From Muribaculaceae bacterium (GTDB lineage Bacteria; Bacteroidota; Bacteroidia; Bacteroidales; Muribaculaceae), in assembly GCA_022509145.1 (NCBI GenBank), contig JAFLTX010000001.1:1-64000 (forward strand): DNA of 64,000 nucleotides. The letters are read 5' to 3'. The first letter of the stretch is position 1. Each line of letters opens with the position of its first letter. The notes under the pieces are model-generated. The model made no database searches. It was given only the letters and a program-made list of their open reading frames with translations, and was not told where the DNA came from. The position numbers and the translations under genes are program-made. Shown here piece after piece: positions 32,132 through 43,929 of this stretch.

Positions 32132-32638
32132 ATGACAGAGGCAATACTTTCGATAGGGAGCAACTGCGGCCGACGCGAGGAGTTGGTGGCGGAGTCGTTG
32201 CGATTCTTGCGAAAGATCTGCAGTGTGGAGGGTTGCAGCCCGCAGTTTGAGAGCCCTGATATGAACGGTGGCGAGAGGCGCTATCTCAATATGATACTGC
32301 GGGTGCTGACCGGAAGCTGCGAGGAGGAGCTCAACTCGGCCATCAAGGCTTTCGAGCGTGAGTGCGGTCGCGACGAGGCTGCACGTAAGCGCGGCGATGT
32401 GCCCGTCGACATCGATATAATCGTATGGGGAGGCGAAATCAGGAGGCCGAAAGATTATAACTCTAATTTTGTGAGGAGAGGTCTGAACCTTTTGGACGGC
32501 ACCGGCGTTAAGATTACAAAGCGCGAGAGATATGATAACGGCCACAGCAATGATAATAGGGAAGATAATACTGATGCTCCTGATAATCGGGGGTATGGTG
32601 ATGATTCTCTTGGGTATAGGGATGCTCTTCCGCAATGA
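32132..32638 (+). CDS. folK: HPPK: hydroxymethyl-dihydropterin pyrophosphokinase
   Basis: A 168-residue form of the folate-pathway kinase that transfers pyrophosphate from ATP to 6-hydroxymethyl-7,8-dihydropterin. Seen are the N-terminal ILSIGSNCGRREE, the middle FERECGRDEAARKRG, and the metal-binding VPVDIDIIVWGG with its two Asp. The core ends near LNLLDGTGVK (about residue 126), shorter than E. coli HPPK, and the last 40 residues are a low-complexity Asn/Asp run encoded out of frame across the start of the next gene. I prefer the ATG at 32132, next to the conserved strand; an ATG at 32090 would overlap the phosphoesterase stop (ATGA) and add 14 residues. Confidence 0.82.
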   Translation: MTEAILSIGSNCGRREELVAESLRFLRKICSVEGCSPQFESPDMNGGERRYLNMILRVLTGSCEEELNSAIKAFERECGRDEAARKRGDVPVDIDIIVWGGEIRRPKDYNSNFVRRGLNLLDGTGVKITKRERYDNGHSNDNREDNTDAPDNRGYGDDSLGYRDALPQ

Positions 32639-32771
32639 TGATTTGAACACGCGCGACGACGATGTGCGGCTGCGCGACGAGGTGGAGAACGAGGAGAATG
32701 TGGTTGGAGAGAAGAGCGTTTTTTATAACTTCCTGGTGAAATCGGATAAGCCGAAAAGGCGCGATGATTGA
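32532..32771 (+). CDS. Small single-span membrane protein, unrecognised
   Basis: A 79-residue protein that I do not recognise. Residues about 7-33 form a strong hydrophobic helix (MIIGKIILMLLIIGG and following), then comes a highly charged cytoplasmic-type tail (NDDLNTRDDDVRLRDEVENEEN, and a Lys/Arg end DKPKRRDD). It overlaps the 3' end of the folK frame by 107 bases in another reading frame. The regular helix-plus-charged-tail design makes it likely real, and the overlapping folK tail the less conserved of the two. It is the last gene of the plus-strand run, with a terminator about 100 bases downstream. Confidence 0.6.
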   Translation: MITATAMIIGKIILMLLIIGGMVMILLGIGMLFRNDDLNTRDDDVRLRDEVENEENVVGEKSVFYNFLVKSDKPKRRDD

Positions 32772-32869
32772 AAGCCCCGAGCCGCTCAGAAGCTCGAGCC
32801 GCTCAAAAGCCCGGGCTTAAAGATAAAACAAGCAGGGGAGATTCTCGAAAGTGACTTTAAGAAGATATA

Positions 32870-32898
32870 AAAAATGACCGCCGCGGCGGTCATTTTTT
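32870..32898. terminator. Bidirectional terminator after the small membrane protein gene
   Basis: A perfect palindrome AAAAATGACCGCCG / CGGCGGTCATTTTT followed by one more T. It can fold with a 4-base loop and has a U tract in both directions, so it can end the plus-strand run and the convergent T9SS cargo transcript. Confidence 0.9.
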
Positions 32899-32936
32899 AT
32901 TTACGGTGGAAATCCCGCAAGGGATTTACCAAGGAT

Positions 32937-35219
32937 TTAGCGAACGATGAGCTTTTTGCCACCTACGATATAGAGACCCGGAGTGAGCGAGCTTCTTACT
33001 GCATTGAAGTCAACGCCTGAAGCAACTTTGACGCCGGAGAGTGTATAGATGTCAACGAGGCCCTCAGCCATTTCTTCCACCTTGACAACGTTGGTAAGCG
33101 AGTCGCCTACGGTATAATTGATCGCGGGTGTAGTGTAAGCGGCGCCATTATACGGGCAGAATAATTCTATCTGCAATTCATCGCCTTCCTGGTAGGTCTG
33201 ACCGGTTGTTGCAGTGTAGGATACTGAACGGGTGTCTACTTTAGTGAAAGGAGTGAAATCGGCACCTATCTTAAGTTGGAAGTTCATACCGACAATCTTT
33301 GAGAAGTTATCGTTGTCAACATCTACGTCAACGGTGAGTGTCTGGTCGTTGTTGTAAGTGATGCTGTAAGCAAATGCTACTTCTACGTCTTCTCTTGTGT
33401 CGTTAGTATTCACGCCGTCAATCCAGCAGTTGGGGAGAGTGCCGGCAACTGAACCGCGATATACGGGTTCGGGCTGAGTGGCGTCGCGGAGGGTGTTGAA
33501 CGTAACCACAACTTCTGACGAATTGTAATCCTTCCCATTGAGAGACGCAGTTGCGGTGAGGGTATATGAGTAAGAGGTCGAGGGAGTGAGCTGGCTCAGA
33601 ACGATGGGAGAGGCTGAAGCTTGCATACCGTCGATGTAAACGAATACGTCGGCACCTTCGAGCTCGTCAGGAAGAGTAACCAGATAGTTGATCTGAGCTG
33701 AAGTGGAAGTGATTTCTGAAGCATCTGCAGTCAGCACGGGAGCGGGAGCAGGTTGCTCGTTGGAACTTCCATATACATAATCAACATCTACGCGAGCTGC
33801 AGCGCCATCGTATGCGATATAAAAGAAGAGGCCAGTGTTGTCGCCATCCTTGAATGTAGCGCTGGAAGTGCCCATATAGGAGTAATTGGAATCGGTAGAA
33901 GCATCCAAAGGTACTATACCACCGCCGTTGTAACCCCACTGGGGAACGACACCGACTTTATTGTCTGTGTTGATAACATTGGCATAAACTGTGAAAGAGC
34001 CGTCGCCGTTTGAAACAGCTTTAAACTCAACTGTGAAGTTGGCGGGAGAGGCACAGCTGCCCGAGCCGTACCAGGTAGCGCCTGGTTCGCTGGGAGTGCC
34101 GGGATCGGTGTTCCCTGAATCGTCAGCTTCGCCCCAGAAATAAACATTGGCAAGATAACCCTGAGCACCGCCGCCGTTGTCGAATTTAATCTGGTTGATC
34201 ACGGCAAGGTCTACACCGCCGCCGGCAAAATAGGAGAGTTCCACGTCATATTGGTTCCAGGCTTCCTTATTGACAGTTGAAGCGACCCATCCATACTCTT
34301 TCGTGCCTCCGTCGGTTGTAATAGGAGTGAAGCCGAACCCTGTTCCGTCAGGAGTCCAGTAGTCCACGTGCATATACTTGTAGGCCGAGATATCGATAGG
34401 TTTAGTAGTAGGGAGTTGCCAGCCTAAGTAATTGAAAGCTTTGAGGTCATAAACCTGAGAGCCGTCGATAGATGTCAGAGTAGCCACAGTGCTTTGGCCC
34501 CACTCACCTATGCTGAAAGAGGAGCCGGCCGGATATTTCGAGCTGAAGAGGGAGAATACCTCGTCGGCGTTCTGAGTGGGAACGGGAACTGTTTTGGGAG
34601 CTGGGAGAACCGGTACGTCGGGTGCTTCCACGTCGGTTTTGATGTTGTTATAGACGATGTCGTTGAAATAGAAAACGGCACCTTCTGCACCATCGGATAA
34701 AACGGGGGCGAAAACGTAACCACCGCCGTTGTTGTTGTCAGAAGTCCAAGCCCCGGAGGTTGTGGGGAACGTCTGACTCACGTTGACTGTGGCTGTGTTC
34801 CATTTGTTCAAATCCGCGTCGGTAATGGTGAGGATATTGATTTCTTGAGATTTACTTTCATCTTCTGCCCCATTCAATCCGGTAGAGGTCATTTTGAGGG
34901 CAATTTTCCCTGTGCCGGTAGCATACCATTTGAAAGTGAGGGTAGATTCTGCAAGGGCGGCAACATAAGGTTTCCCGTCAAGCAGCAGACCGAAAGAACC
35001 TACGGCAGTGTTAGCGGCGCCTGCGTTGAAGCTCATTACTTGGTTTGAAGATCCGGCGGGATCGTTAGCATCGAAGCTATAGACAGCGTTCCACCAACCG
35101 TATGGTGTGGTGTTTTGGGCGAGTGAACCGTTGCTGTAGACGGTCCAGTTTTCTGCATGCAGGGAGCCTGCAAAGAGGAAGGCACCTGCAGCAGCCATCA
35201 TTAGTTTGGTAAATTTCAT
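32937..35219 (-). CDS. Large T9SS cargo protein with carbohydrate-binding-like and FnIII-like domains
   Basis: A 760-residue exported protein. A signal peptide ends at SLHA (about 22). Two beta-sandwich domains (about 23-175 and 215-370) each look like lectin or CBM folds, with Trp, Tyr, Asn and Asp-rich strands; a linker SGNTDPGTPSEPG follows, then another sandwich (about 385-490), an FnIII-like domain (about 495-580: STSAQINYLVTLPDELEG ... LTPSTSYSYTL), and a further beta domain. The last 40 residues (VDIYTLSGVKVASGV ... LTPGLYIVGGKKLIVR) match the type A T9SS sorting tail. It is probably a surface glycan-binding protein or adhesin; no catalytic motif is seen. It is monocistronic, with its own promoter. 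Confidence 0.78.
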   Translation of the reverse strand: MKFTKLMMAAAGAFLFAGSLHAENWTVYSNGSLAQNTTPYGWWNAVYSFDANDPAGSSNQVMSFNAGAANTAVGSFGLLLDGKPYVAALAESTLTFKWYATGTGKIALKMTSTGLNGAEDESKSQEINILTITDADLNKWNTATVNVSQTFPTTSGAWTSDNNNGGGYVFAPVLSDGAEGAVFYFNDIVYNNIKTDVEAPDVPVLPAPKTVPVPTQNADEVFSLFSSKYPAGSSFSIGEWGQSTVATLTSIDGSQVYDLKAFNYLGWQLPTTKPIDISAYKYMHVDYWTPDGTGFGFTPITTDGGTKEYGWVASTVNKEAWNQYDVELSYFAGGGVDLAVINQIKFDNGGGAQGYLANVYFWGEADDSGNTDPGTPSEPGATWYGSGSCASPANFTVEFKAVSNGDGSFTVYANVINTDNKVGVVPQWGYNGGGIVPLDASTDSNYSYMGTSSATFKDGDNTGLFFYIAYDGAAARVDVDYVYGSSNEQPAPAPVLTADASEITSTSAQINYLVTLPDELEGADVFVYIDGMQASASPIVLSQLTPSTSYSYTLTATASLNGKDYNSSEVVVTFNTLRDATQPEPVYRGSVAGTLPNCWIDGVNTNDTREDVEVAFAYSITYNNDQTLTVDVDVDNDNFSKIVGMNFQLKIGADFTPFTKVDTRSVSYTATTGQTYQEGDELQIELFCPYNGAAYTTPAINYTVGDSLTNVVKVEEMAEGLVDIYTLSGVKVASGVDFNAVRSSLTPGLYIVGGKKLIVR

Positions 35220-35319
35220 ACAGTTAATTGTTATTTAGTTTGTAGTAATTACATAAAGTTATAGACCATTTCAGCTCCCGGATAAGGAGATAAAATAGTC
35301 TCAGCTTCTCTTATAGGTG

Positions 35320-35349
35320 CAAATTTAGCAATAAAAACGCAATTACAAA
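35320..35349 (-). promoter_or_regulatory. Promoter of the large T9SS cargo gene
   Basis: On the minus strand, TTTG (35346-35349) and TAAATTTG (35320-35327) are 18 bases apart. The predicted leader is about 95 bases long. It lies back to back with the DUF4924 promoter. Confidence 0.5.
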
Positions 35350-35359
35350 AAATATTTCG

Positions 35360-35367
35360 TAAATTTG
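35360..35367 (+). promoter_or_regulatory. -7 box directly before the DUF4924 gene
   Basis: TAAATTTG ends 4 bases before the ATG at 35372, so transcription would begin at or just before the start codon. A clear -33 TTTG is not seen. Confidence 0.45.
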
Positions 35368-35371
35368 CATT

Positions 35372-35923
35372 ATGTTTATAGCATCTGAGAAAAAAAGAGA
35401 GAACATTGCGGAATATCTGCTGTATATGTGGCAGATAGAAGACCTTATACGTGCCAACCAGCTTGACATCGAGAAGATAGAGCAGACCATTATCAACAAT
35501 TATTCTACTCTGAATGATGAGCAGAAGCGCGAACTGAAGGGTTGGTATGAGAGCCTGATTGATATGATGAAACGCGAAGGCGCAGCCGAAAAAGGGCATA
35601 TCCAGCTTAACAAGAACGTCATAATTCAGCTTGACGACCTCCACAGGCAGCTCCTCTCCAACCCCAAGTTTGCCGATTATGCGACGGAATATTACCAGAC
35701 CCTCCCATATATAGTGGAACTCCGAGCCAAAGCCGGGGAGAATAAGGCCGACGAGATAGAAACAGCCTTCAATGCCCTCTACGGCCTGATGCTCCTCAGG
35801 ATGCAAGGTAAGGAGATTTCGGAGGAAACGAAGCGCGCAGCCGCCCAGATTTCCCGCTTTTTAGCCGTCCTGGCAAAATATTACAAGAAAGATTACAACA
35901 ACGAACTGGACACCGAGGAGTAA
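35372..35923 (+). CDS. DUF4924-family protein
   Basis: A 183-residue all-helical cytoplasmic protein with no signal peptide or membrane span. The N-terminal FIASEKKRENIAEYLLYMWQ and the middle RELKGWYESLIDMM match the Bacteroidota family DUF4924, of unknown function. It is followed after one base by rfbD and then prfC, an order I recall from other Bacteroidota genomes. That linkage does not reveal a role. A -7 box 4 bases before its ATG implies a leaderless mRNA. Confidence 0.85.
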   Translation: MFIASEKKRENIAEYLLYMWQIEDLIRANQLDIEKIEQTIINNYSTLNDEQKRELKGWYESLIDMMKREGAAEKGHIQLNKNVIIQLDDLHRQLLSNPKFADYATEYYQTLPYIVELRAKAGENKADEIETAFNALYGLMLLRMQGKEISEETKRAAAQISRFLAVLAKYYKKDYNNELDTEE

Positions 35924-35924
35924 G

Positions 35925-36782
35925 ATGCAGCTCATAGTGACAGGCGCAAACGGGCAGCTCGGCAGTTATCTGCGCGAACTCGTGCGCGGAAAAGAGGGGA
36001 TAGAGGCGGAGTTTATCGATGTCGATACCCTTGACCTTACCGATGCGGGCGCAACCGGGCGCTATTTCGATGAGCATAAGTGTGATGCCGTGGTGAATTG
36101 TGCCGCATATACCAACGTGGACGGTGCTGAAAAAGACATTGAAGCGGCTCGGAGAGTGAACGCCGAAGCGGTGAAGAATCTCGCCGAAAATGCTGTAAGA
36201 CGGGGCTTCAGAGTGATTCATATATCGACGGATTACGTTTTCGACGGAACGAAAGGGGTGGCTTATGATGAAGAAGACTCTCCGAACCCGTTGAATGCTT
36301 ACGGAGCCTCCAAGCGCGAAGGGGAGGAATTGCTGCTGTCGACGGCCCCGGACAGCATCGTGATACGCACGGCGTGGCTATATTCAAACGTGGGGAGAAA
36401 TTTCTATCTAACGATGCAGGATCGCGCCCGGAAAGGGTTGGCATCGAGTGTGGTGGAGAATCAAATAGGATCGCCCACTTTTGCAAGGGATCTGGCGCAA
36501 ATCATCTTGCTCGTTGCGGAGAGAGGCGACGCACCCGGGGGTATTTATCATTGCGTGAACGCCGGAAGCGCAAGCTGGTATGATTTTGCACGCGAGATAT
36601 ATGCTCTCAACGGTGCAGACCCGGAGCTCGTGACGCCGGCTTCAGATTATCCTTCGGCAGCCAAGCGCCCGGGGTTCAGCGCGTTGAATACAGATAAGAT
36701 TAGAGATACGTTCGGAATCCGGATGAGAGATTGGAAAGAGGCGTTGCGCGAATGCGTGGGCGAAACCTCCAAAAATATGTGA
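35925..36782 (+). CDS. rfbD: dTDP-4-dehydrorhamnose reductase
   Basis: A 285-residue short-chain dehydrogenase of the RmlD type. The N-terminal VTGANGQLGSYL is the NAD(P)H-binding loop; HISTDYVFDGTKG and YGASKREGE provide the catalytic Ser/Thr, Tyr and Lys. It reduces dTDP-4-keto-L-rhamnose to dTDP-L-rhamnose, the last step of rhamnose donor synthesis for surface polysaccharide. The other rhamnose genes (rfbA, B, C) are not in the window. It begins one base after the DUF4924 stop and ends 62 bases before prfC. It could serve another dTDP-sugar if the partner genes differ. Confidence 0.92.
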   Translation: MQLIVTGANGQLGSYLRELVRGKEGIEAEFIDVDTLDLTDAGATGRYFDEHKCDAVVNCAAYTNVDGAEKDIEAARRVNAEAVKNLAENAVRRGFRVIHISTDYVFDGTKGVAYDEEDSPNPLNAYGASKREGEELLLSTAPDSIVIRTAWLYSNVGRNFYLTMQDRARKGLASSVVENQIGSPTFARDLAQIILLVAERGDAPGGIYHCVNAGSASWYDFAREIYALNGADPELVTPASDYPSAAKRPGFSALNTDKIRDTFGIRMRDWKEALRECVGETSKNM

Positions 36783-36844
36783 AAGTCCCGGGTGAATAAG
36801 CAGGAGAGATTCGGGAGAAAGAAAGATAAAAGTAAAGAAACAAG

Positions 36845-38422
36845 ATGGATATAAATAAAGAGATAGAGAGAAGGCGGACCTTTGCCATCATCTCACACCC
36901 GGATGCGGGCAAAACTACTTTGACGGAGAAACTTCTGCTCTTCGGCGGGGCAATCCATGTGGCCGGCGCCGTCAAGAGCAACAAGATAAAGAAGACAGCG
37001 ACCTCCGACTGGATGGAGATCGAGAAACAGAGGGGTATCTCCGTAGCCACCTCCGTAATGGGATTTGAATATGACGGATATAAAATCAATATTCTTGATA
37101 CCCCCGGTCACCAGGATTTCGCTGAAGACACCTTCCGAACTTTGACCGCCGTTGACTCGGTAATAATCGTGGTAGACGCGGCCAAAGGCGTGGAGCGGCA
37201 GACGCGCAAGCTGATGGAGGTGTGCAGGATGAGAAAGACTCCTGTGATAATCTTCGTCAACAAGATGGACCGCGAGGGGAAAGACCCGTTTGATCTTCTC
37301 GACGAGCTTGAGAAAGAGTTGCAGATCAGAGTGAGACCGCTGTCGTGGCCCATCAACGGGGGCGCGAAGTTCAAGGGCGTCTTCAACATCTTCGAGCATA
37401 CTCTGGATCTCTTCACACCGTCGAAAGAGACCGTGACCGAACGCGTGCAGATCTCCGACATCAACTCGCCAGAGATAGAGAAGATTGTAGGCGAGGAAGA
37501 TACAGCCAAGCTGCGTGAGGATATGGAACTGATTGACGGGGTATATCCGGAATTTGACAAGGAAGAGTATCTCCAGGGGGAGGTGGCGCCGGTATTTTTT
37601 GGCTCTGCGCTCAACACTTTCGGGGTGAAGGAGCTTCTGGATTGCTTCATAAGGATAGCGCCGTCGCCCAAACCGGTCGAGACCGACGAGAGGGAAGTGA
37701 AGCCCACGGACCCGGGTTTTTCGGGATTCGTGTTCAAGATACACGCCAACATGGACCCCAACCACCGTTCGTGCATCGCCTTTGTAAAGATATGCTCCGG
37801 GAAGTTTGAGAGAAATGTGAACTACAAGCATATCCGCAGCGGCAAGATGATGCGTTTCAGCGCTCCTACGGCCTTCATGGCTCAGAAGAAGAGCGTGGTC
37901 GACGAGGCTTACCCCGGCGATATAGTGGGGTTGCCCGACACAGGAAACTTCAAGATTGGCGACACTTTGACGGGTGGCGAGAATCTGAATTTCAAGGGAT
38001 TGCCCTCGTTCTCGCCTGAGATTTTCAAATATATCGAAAACGACGACCCTATGAAAGCGAAGCAACTCGAGAAGGGTATACGCCAGCTGATGGACGAGGG
38101 CGTGGCCCAGATGTTTGTGAGCCAGTTTAACGGTCGCAAGATTATCGGCACAGTGGGGCAGTTGCAGTTTGAGGTGATTCAGTACCGGCTTCTGCATGAG
38201 TATGGCGCCCAGTGCCGGTGGGAACCGTTGTCGCTCTACAAGGCTTGCTGGATCGAAAGCGACGACGAGAAGGAGCTTGAGAACTTCAAGAAGCGCAAGC
38301 ACCAGTTCATGGCCACCGACAAGGAAGGGCGAGACGTGTTTATGGCCGACTCTAACTATGTGTTGCAGATGGCCCAGAAAGATTTCCCAGCCATCACCTT
38401 CCATTTTAGTTCTGAATTTTAG
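36845..38422 (+). CDS. prfC: Peptide chain release factor 3
   Basis: A 525-residue translational GTPase. The G motifs are visible: [13 protein letters not shown] (P loop), QRGISVATS (switch I), DTPGHQDF (switch II), NKMD and a later G5 region, followed by domain II and the RF3-specific C-terminal domain. RF3 removes RF1/RF2 from the ribosome after termination. Length matches E. coli RF3. It is the third gene of the DUF4924-rfbD-prfC run, with convergent genes downstream. Confidence 0.96.
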   Translation: MDINKEIERRRTFAIISHPDAGKTTLTEKLLLFGGAIHVAGAVKSNKIKKTATSDWMEIEKQRGISVATSVMGFEYDGYKINILDTPGHQDFAEDTFRTLTAVDSVIIVVDAAKGVERQTRKLMEVCRMRKTPVIIFVNKMDREGKDPFDLLDELEKELQIRVRPLSWPINGGAKFKGVFNIFEHTLDLFTPSKETVTERVQISDINSPEIEKIVGEEDTAKLREDMELIDGVYPEFDKEEYLQGEVAPVFFGSALNTFGVKELLDCFIRIAPSPKPVETDEREVKPTDPGFSGFVFKIHANMDPNHRSCIAFVKICSGKFERNVNYKHIRSGKMMRFSAPTAFMAQKKSVVDEAYPGDIVGLPDTGNFKIGDTLTGGENLNFKGLPSFSPEIFKYIENDDPMKAKQLEKGIRQLMDEGVAQMFVSQFNGRKIIGTVGQLQFEVIQYRLLHEYGAQCRWEPLSLYKACWIESDDEKELENFKKRKHQFMATDKEGRDVFMADSNYVLQMAQKDFPAITFHFSSEF

Positions 38423-38489
38423 CCCGGATGCACGCGCTTTTTCAAAGTGCGGAGCATCGGGCAGAACTCTATTCGGTCTTTTTCTGCTT

Positions 38490-39275
38490 TCAGGAATGGG
38501 CGAAGATGAGGGCTGAATCGAGAATCTGATTCTCGGCAGTCGAGAGGCGGAATATTATCTTTTCAGCTTCCCAGGTGGTATCCTCGCCTGATTCGGAATT
38601 GTTTACGGTAACAGCCTCGGCGTGGGAGTCGATGGTGACCGTTTCGCCGTATTTGGCTTCGTGGAAGAAAGCTATCTCGAAGCGCGAGAGACGGTGGGTG
38701 CGGTAGAAGTCGAGGGAGAATTGATTCTGGAGGATGGAGATGTAGCGCACGGTATTTACGTGGCAATAGTAGTCCAGATCAGTGAATTTAAAAGTATAAT
38801 CGCGTGTTTCTTCAGGCTGAAACGGGCGATTTTTCGCGTTGCGGGTAATAGGGCAGAACCCTTTTCCGCGGATGCACTCTTCGTCGAGATTCAGGGAGGC
38901 GGTGCCGAGGCCGCGATGGGAATTGAGGTCGATTATCATCCAAACCGAACGAACGTATCCGAGCGTTTCTCCCGACTCGGAAACCACTGAGAAACAGCGC
39001 TCCGAGAAGTGCGGATTCCAGTCTTCCACCCAGGTTGAAAGCGTGTAGTGCTCGCCTGTTGACGGCCATCTCGACATCTCTACGGCCAGACGCGAGAGCA
39101 CCCAGCCTTTCCCTTCCGGCTCGAGGTTCAGGAATCCTATGCCGAGGAGGTTGGCATGGTCGGTAGCCACATCTATTATCTGCGATACCAGAAGGGTGAG
39201 CGGCAACTGCCTAAGGGCATTGCTTTCGCTCGGCTTCACCATAAATTCACGACTGAAAACTTTGATGGATTCCAT
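38490..39275 (-). CDS. Acyl-ACP thioesterase
   Basis: A 261-residue protein with two hot-dog folds in tandem, as in the acyl-ACP thioesterase family. Visible are LRQLPLTLLVSQIIDVATDHA at the start, then RWPSTGEHYTLSTWVEDW, and in the second half DYTFKFTDLDYYCHVNTVRYI, which carries the Asn/His pair of the active site. It frees fatty acids from acyl-ACP. In bacteria without a plant-type need, it may set acyl chain length or take part in lipid turnover. It is the last gene of a six-gene minus-strand run, 27 bases after a lipoprotein gene. Confidence 0.88.
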   Translation of the reverse strand: MESIKVFSREFMVKPSESNALRQLPLTLLVSQIIDVATDHANLLGIGFLNLEPEGKGWVLSRLAVEMSRWPSTGEHYTLSTWVEDWNPHFSERCFSVVSESGETLGYVRSVWMIIDLNSHRGLGTASLNLDEECIRGKGFCPITRNAKNRPFQPEETRDYTFKFTDLDYYCHVNTVRYISILQNQFSLDFYRTHRLSRFEIAFFHEAKYGETVTIDSHAEAVTVNNSESGEDTTWEAEKIIFRLSTAENQILDSALIFAHS

Positions 39276-39302
39276 AAACTTAGAATTAAAGGAGACTGAG
39301 AA

Positions 39303-40550
39303 TCAGGCAGGAGTGTAACGGGTGAAATTAAGGCCTATCTCGACTGTAGTGGTGTCGAGAAGAAGCTGCTTGAGTTGTGGGAGCAGCTCTTCAATGGCTG
39401 CCAAAACTTCCTGATCCGGAACAACTTGGCCTAATTTCTGGAGCAACCCTTGGAGAATCTGCGGGTTGGCCTCTATCGCCTCCACCACCTGTGAGAGCAA
39501 TCCGAGGATTACCGGCGTGGAAACGTAGATAGAAAGGTTGTTGTCAGATAGCTGATAGGTGAGGGGAATCCCGTCGGTGCACATTTTCAGCACCCCGGGA
39601 ATCATCCCTTTGAGAATCAGCAGTAAGTCTTGTTGAAGGCCGTCTTCGCTGTCGGAGCGGAAAGAGATGTCGGGGTTGTCGCCCGGGTCAGACTGCGCCA
39701 CGAGCCAACGGCCGGCAAGTGTGGTCGGGTTGGGGAAAAGCAGGAGGTTCGAGCCTCCGGCAGCCACGTATTGCAAGGTGTTGCCAACGGATGTCATAAG
39801 CTGGGTGGCGCCTCCCACCGACGAGTAATAGCGAACCACGATGTTGCCGTTTTCAAGGAAGGCCACCGTCTGCAGCGCCGATGAATAAAGCTGCTCGATC
39901 GAGCTGTAAGCGGTGTCGTGATAGGTCGGAATAATCGGAACCAGGGATAGGAGGTCAAGCACCTGGGAGAGGTCTACATGGATGGCAGAAGAGGGGTTGA
40001 GCTCCCATACGAGGTGGAAAGGCGATTCGAGGATTTGAGCCCCTTCGCGCTTGAGCTTCACGGGCACCCACACCGAACCTGCCAACACCTCAGAACGCAG
40101 CTTAACGTCGGAGATGTTGAGCACCAGGCTGTCGGCCTGGAGTTTTCCGCTGTAGTTGAAAGAGGAGACATAATCTGATTGCGACGAGCCTTGGAATGCG
40201 TAATAATCGCCGGCGTCGCGCAGAGTAATCGGGAGTGATATTTCCGGAGAACCCGGTATTACACCCGGAGCCGGGCCGGTGCCGGAGAGACCGAGCGAGG
40301 AGAGGAGGCTGAGGTCGGTAAGGCCTTTGCACTCCAGCTTCGCAGCCGACACGCCGTCGGCGGGAATGAAGGTTACTTCCTTGGCCGGCATGAGCTCCGA
40401 GGCGTAGCGGAGTTTCAGCTTTGAACCGCTGTAGACGTGGCTTTCTGACACATCCGGCAGCGGAATGGCTTCATCCTTGCTGCACGCCCCCAAAATCAGG
40501 GCTGTGGCGCAGAGAAGGAGAAGCTTGCGGAAAGAAGTCATAAGCTTCAT
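39303..40550 (-). CDS. Lipoprotein of a Bacteroidota DUF family (DUF4925-like)
   Basis: A 415-residue lipoprotein. The signal peptide ends in a lipobox, ALILGAC, with the modified Cys at about residue 22. The mature part begins SKDEAIPLPDVSESHVYSG and is mostly beta strand with repeated pattern segments (LPITLRDAGDYYAFQG, LVLNISDVKLRSEV), ending in a helical region rich in Leu and Gln (QILQGLLQKLGQVVPDQEVL). It resembles the DUF4925 family from memory; no enzymatic motif is seen. Its start overlaps the stop of the Dabb gene by four bases. Confidence 0.7.
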   Translation of the reverse strand: MKLMTSFRKLLLLCATALILGACSKDEAIPLPDVSESHVYSGSKLKLRYASELMPAKEVTFIPADGVSAAKLECKGLTDLSLLSSLGLSGTGPAPGVIPGSPEISLPITLRDAGDYYAFQGSSQSDYVSSFNYSGKLQADSLVLNISDVKLRSEVLAGSVWVPVKLKREGAQILESPFHLVWELNPSSAIHVDLSQVLDLLSLVPIIPTYHDTAYSSIEQLYSSALQTVAFLENGNIVVRYYSSVGGATQLMTSVGNTLQYVAAGGSNLLLFPNPTTLAGRWLVAQSDPGDNPDISFRSDSEDGLQQDLLLILKGMIPGVLKMCTDGIPLTYQLSDNNLSIYVSTPVILGLLSQVVEAIEANPQILQGLLQKLGQVVPDQEVLAAIEELLPQLKQLLLDTTTVEIGLNFTRYTPA

Positions 40551-40840
40551 ATTTCAAAATCTACGCAGGCGCGGTTATCCTTGAAATCCTTGATGATGGC
40601 AGCGGCCGCGAGATGGTCGGGATGCTCGGCATAACGCTTGAGGTCTTCCCAGTTGTCTACGTCGGCTATCAGCACGATGTCCCACTCTTCGTCGGGATTG
40701 GCGTTGATGCCCACCTGCATGTTGCGCAGGAAATCAAGTTTCTCGGGGAGGGCGAGCAGAGCGTCGCGGAAGCGGGAGGCGGCATCCAGTCGCTCCTTGG
40801 GAGTTCCTTTCAGTTTGAAGGATACGATATGGCGAAGCAT
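40547..40840 (-). CDS. Dabb-family stress-responsive protein
   Basis: A 97-residue alpha/beta-barrel (Dabb) protein. It begins MLRHIVSFKLK, the standard first strand, and has DIVLIADVDNWEDLKRYAEHPDH, the conserved later segment with the family His-Pro. Dabb proteins form dimers; some are enzymes of polyketide chemistry or act in stress, and many have no known role. No signal peptide is present. It is co-transcribed with the lipoprotein gene through a four-base overlap. The 37 bases upstream contain short GTTAGAT/GTTGGAT repeats. Confidence 0.88.
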   Translation of the reverse strand: MLRHIVSFKLKGTPKERLDAASRFRDALLALPEKLDFLRNMQVGINANPDEEWDIVLIADVDNWEDLKRYAEHPDHLAAAAIIKDFKDNRACVDFEI

Positions 40841-40877
40841 AGGCTTTTGACTGTTAGATGTTGGATGTTATCGATGT

Positions 40878-43918
<3,041 letters not shown>

Positions 43919-43929
<11 letters not shown>

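Noticed and set aside
36893-38404. Minus-strand open frame of 503 codons antisense to prfC
   Set aside because: prfC is unmistakable on the plus strand. The antisense product is rich in His, Leu and Val with no motif.
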